Assembly (NCBI RefSeq): GCF_019049655.1 | Contig: NZ_JAFMOX010000047.1 | Span: 1-64,000 of the forward strand | Source of the DNA: Rahnella rivi | GTDB lineage: Bacteria; Pseudomonadota; Gammaproteobacteria; Enterobacterales; Enterobacteriaceae | Length of the DNA: 64,000 bases | Reading direction: 5' to 3' | Shown: positions 63,797 through 64,000 of the stretch, one piece after another | Numbering within the stretch: the first letter of the stretch is position 1 | Layout: each line of letters opens with the position of its first letter | Notes under the pieces: generated by a model | Database searches by the model: none | Told to the model about the DNA's origin: nothing | Seen by the model: only the letters and a program-made list of their open reading frames with translations | Translations under genes and position numbers: made by a program

Positions 63797-64000
63797 ATGC
63801 GCTATTTGCCGAAATTACAGCAACTGAAGGTTTTCCAGCAGGTTATCCGCAGCGGCAGTATTCGCGGTGCGGCGCGGGCGATGAATCAGTCACAACCGGC
63901 GGTCAGCAGAACGTTGCGGGAACTGGAACACACCCTCGATACGCAGCTGATTGTGCGCGGCAATCAGGGCATGGCGCTGACCGAAACCGGACGCGCATTT
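63797..64000 (+). CDS. LysR-family regulator (5' part, cut by window end)
   Basis: The first 68 codons of a LysR-type regulator, read from the sequence: begins MRYLPKLQQLKVFQQV, with the winged-helix segment GAARAMNQSQPAVSRTLREL and then ALTETGRAF. A purine-rich SD precedes the ATG at 63797. Divergent from the MFS-hydrolase operon, which it probably controls. It is most like AbgR-type regulators by eye, but the ligand domain is outside the window. Confidence 0.88.
   Translation, partial: MRYLPKLQQLKVFQQVIRSGSIRGAARAMNQSQPAVSRTLRELEHTLDTQLIVRGNQGMALTETGRAF

Overview
The window reads as a conserved chromosomal segment of an enterobacterium (Enterobacterales). Almost every gene matches its Escherichia coli counterpart in length and motifs, and gene order follows the E. 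coli 73-77 min region for long stretches. The mix of features (a tau operon inside the yheS-yheT interval, a gntT/gntK divergent pair, a lone gspO) suggests a genus outside Escherichia/Salmonella, perhaps a Yersiniaceae-type organism such as Rahnella, Ewingella or Serratia. That genus guess is inference. No transposase, integrase, phage gene, CRISPR array or tRNA gene was seen.

Layout. 1-310 is the promoter and antitermination leader of an rRNA operon pointing left, with the 16S gene just outside the window. 396-10614 holds yrdA, the aroE-tsaC-yrdD-smg-dprA operon (minus), the def-fmt-rsmB-trkA-mscL group (plus), and arfA, zntR and yhdN (minus). 10769-24442 is the alpha, spc and S10 ribosomal protein operons with rpoA and secY, all minus, with their leaders, promoters and terminators recognisable. 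24869-26478 has a lone prepilin peptidase, then bfr and bfd behind a Fur box. 26624-31032 is the str operon (rpsL-rpsG-fusA-tufA). 31176-38121 carries the tus genes for tRNA 2-thiolation, yheO, fkpA, slyX, slyD, yheV and kefGB. 38251-45852 is yheS-yheT-yheU, split by tauABCD and a LysE-type exporter. 45927-55425 is glgBXCAP for glycogen metabolism, followed by asd and yhgN. 57824-61207 is gntT and gntK around a shared operator, then prkB. 61214-64000 is an M20 hydrolase plus MFS transporter divergent from a LysR gene cut by the window edge.

How it works together. The first half is translation and its support: ribosomal proteins, RNA polymerase alpha, SecY, elongation factors, formylation and deformylation of initiator Met, 16S methylation, t6A and 2-thiouridine tRNA modification, and ArfA ribosome rescue. 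The second half is metabolism and stress: potassium uptake and efflux, metal and iron handling, sulfonate sulfur scavenging, glycogen storage and gluconate use.

I found no clearly novel system. The observations most worth a second look are regulatory or architectural: a 28-bp perfect palindrome plus CRP site between gntT and gntK, a 13-bp inverted repeat straddling the yrdA promoter and ribosome binding site, the conserved nonstop hairpin in arfA, TTG starts for fmt and tusD, the synteny breaks (tau block, yheU|glgP junction, prkB displaced), and the orphan prepilin peptidase.
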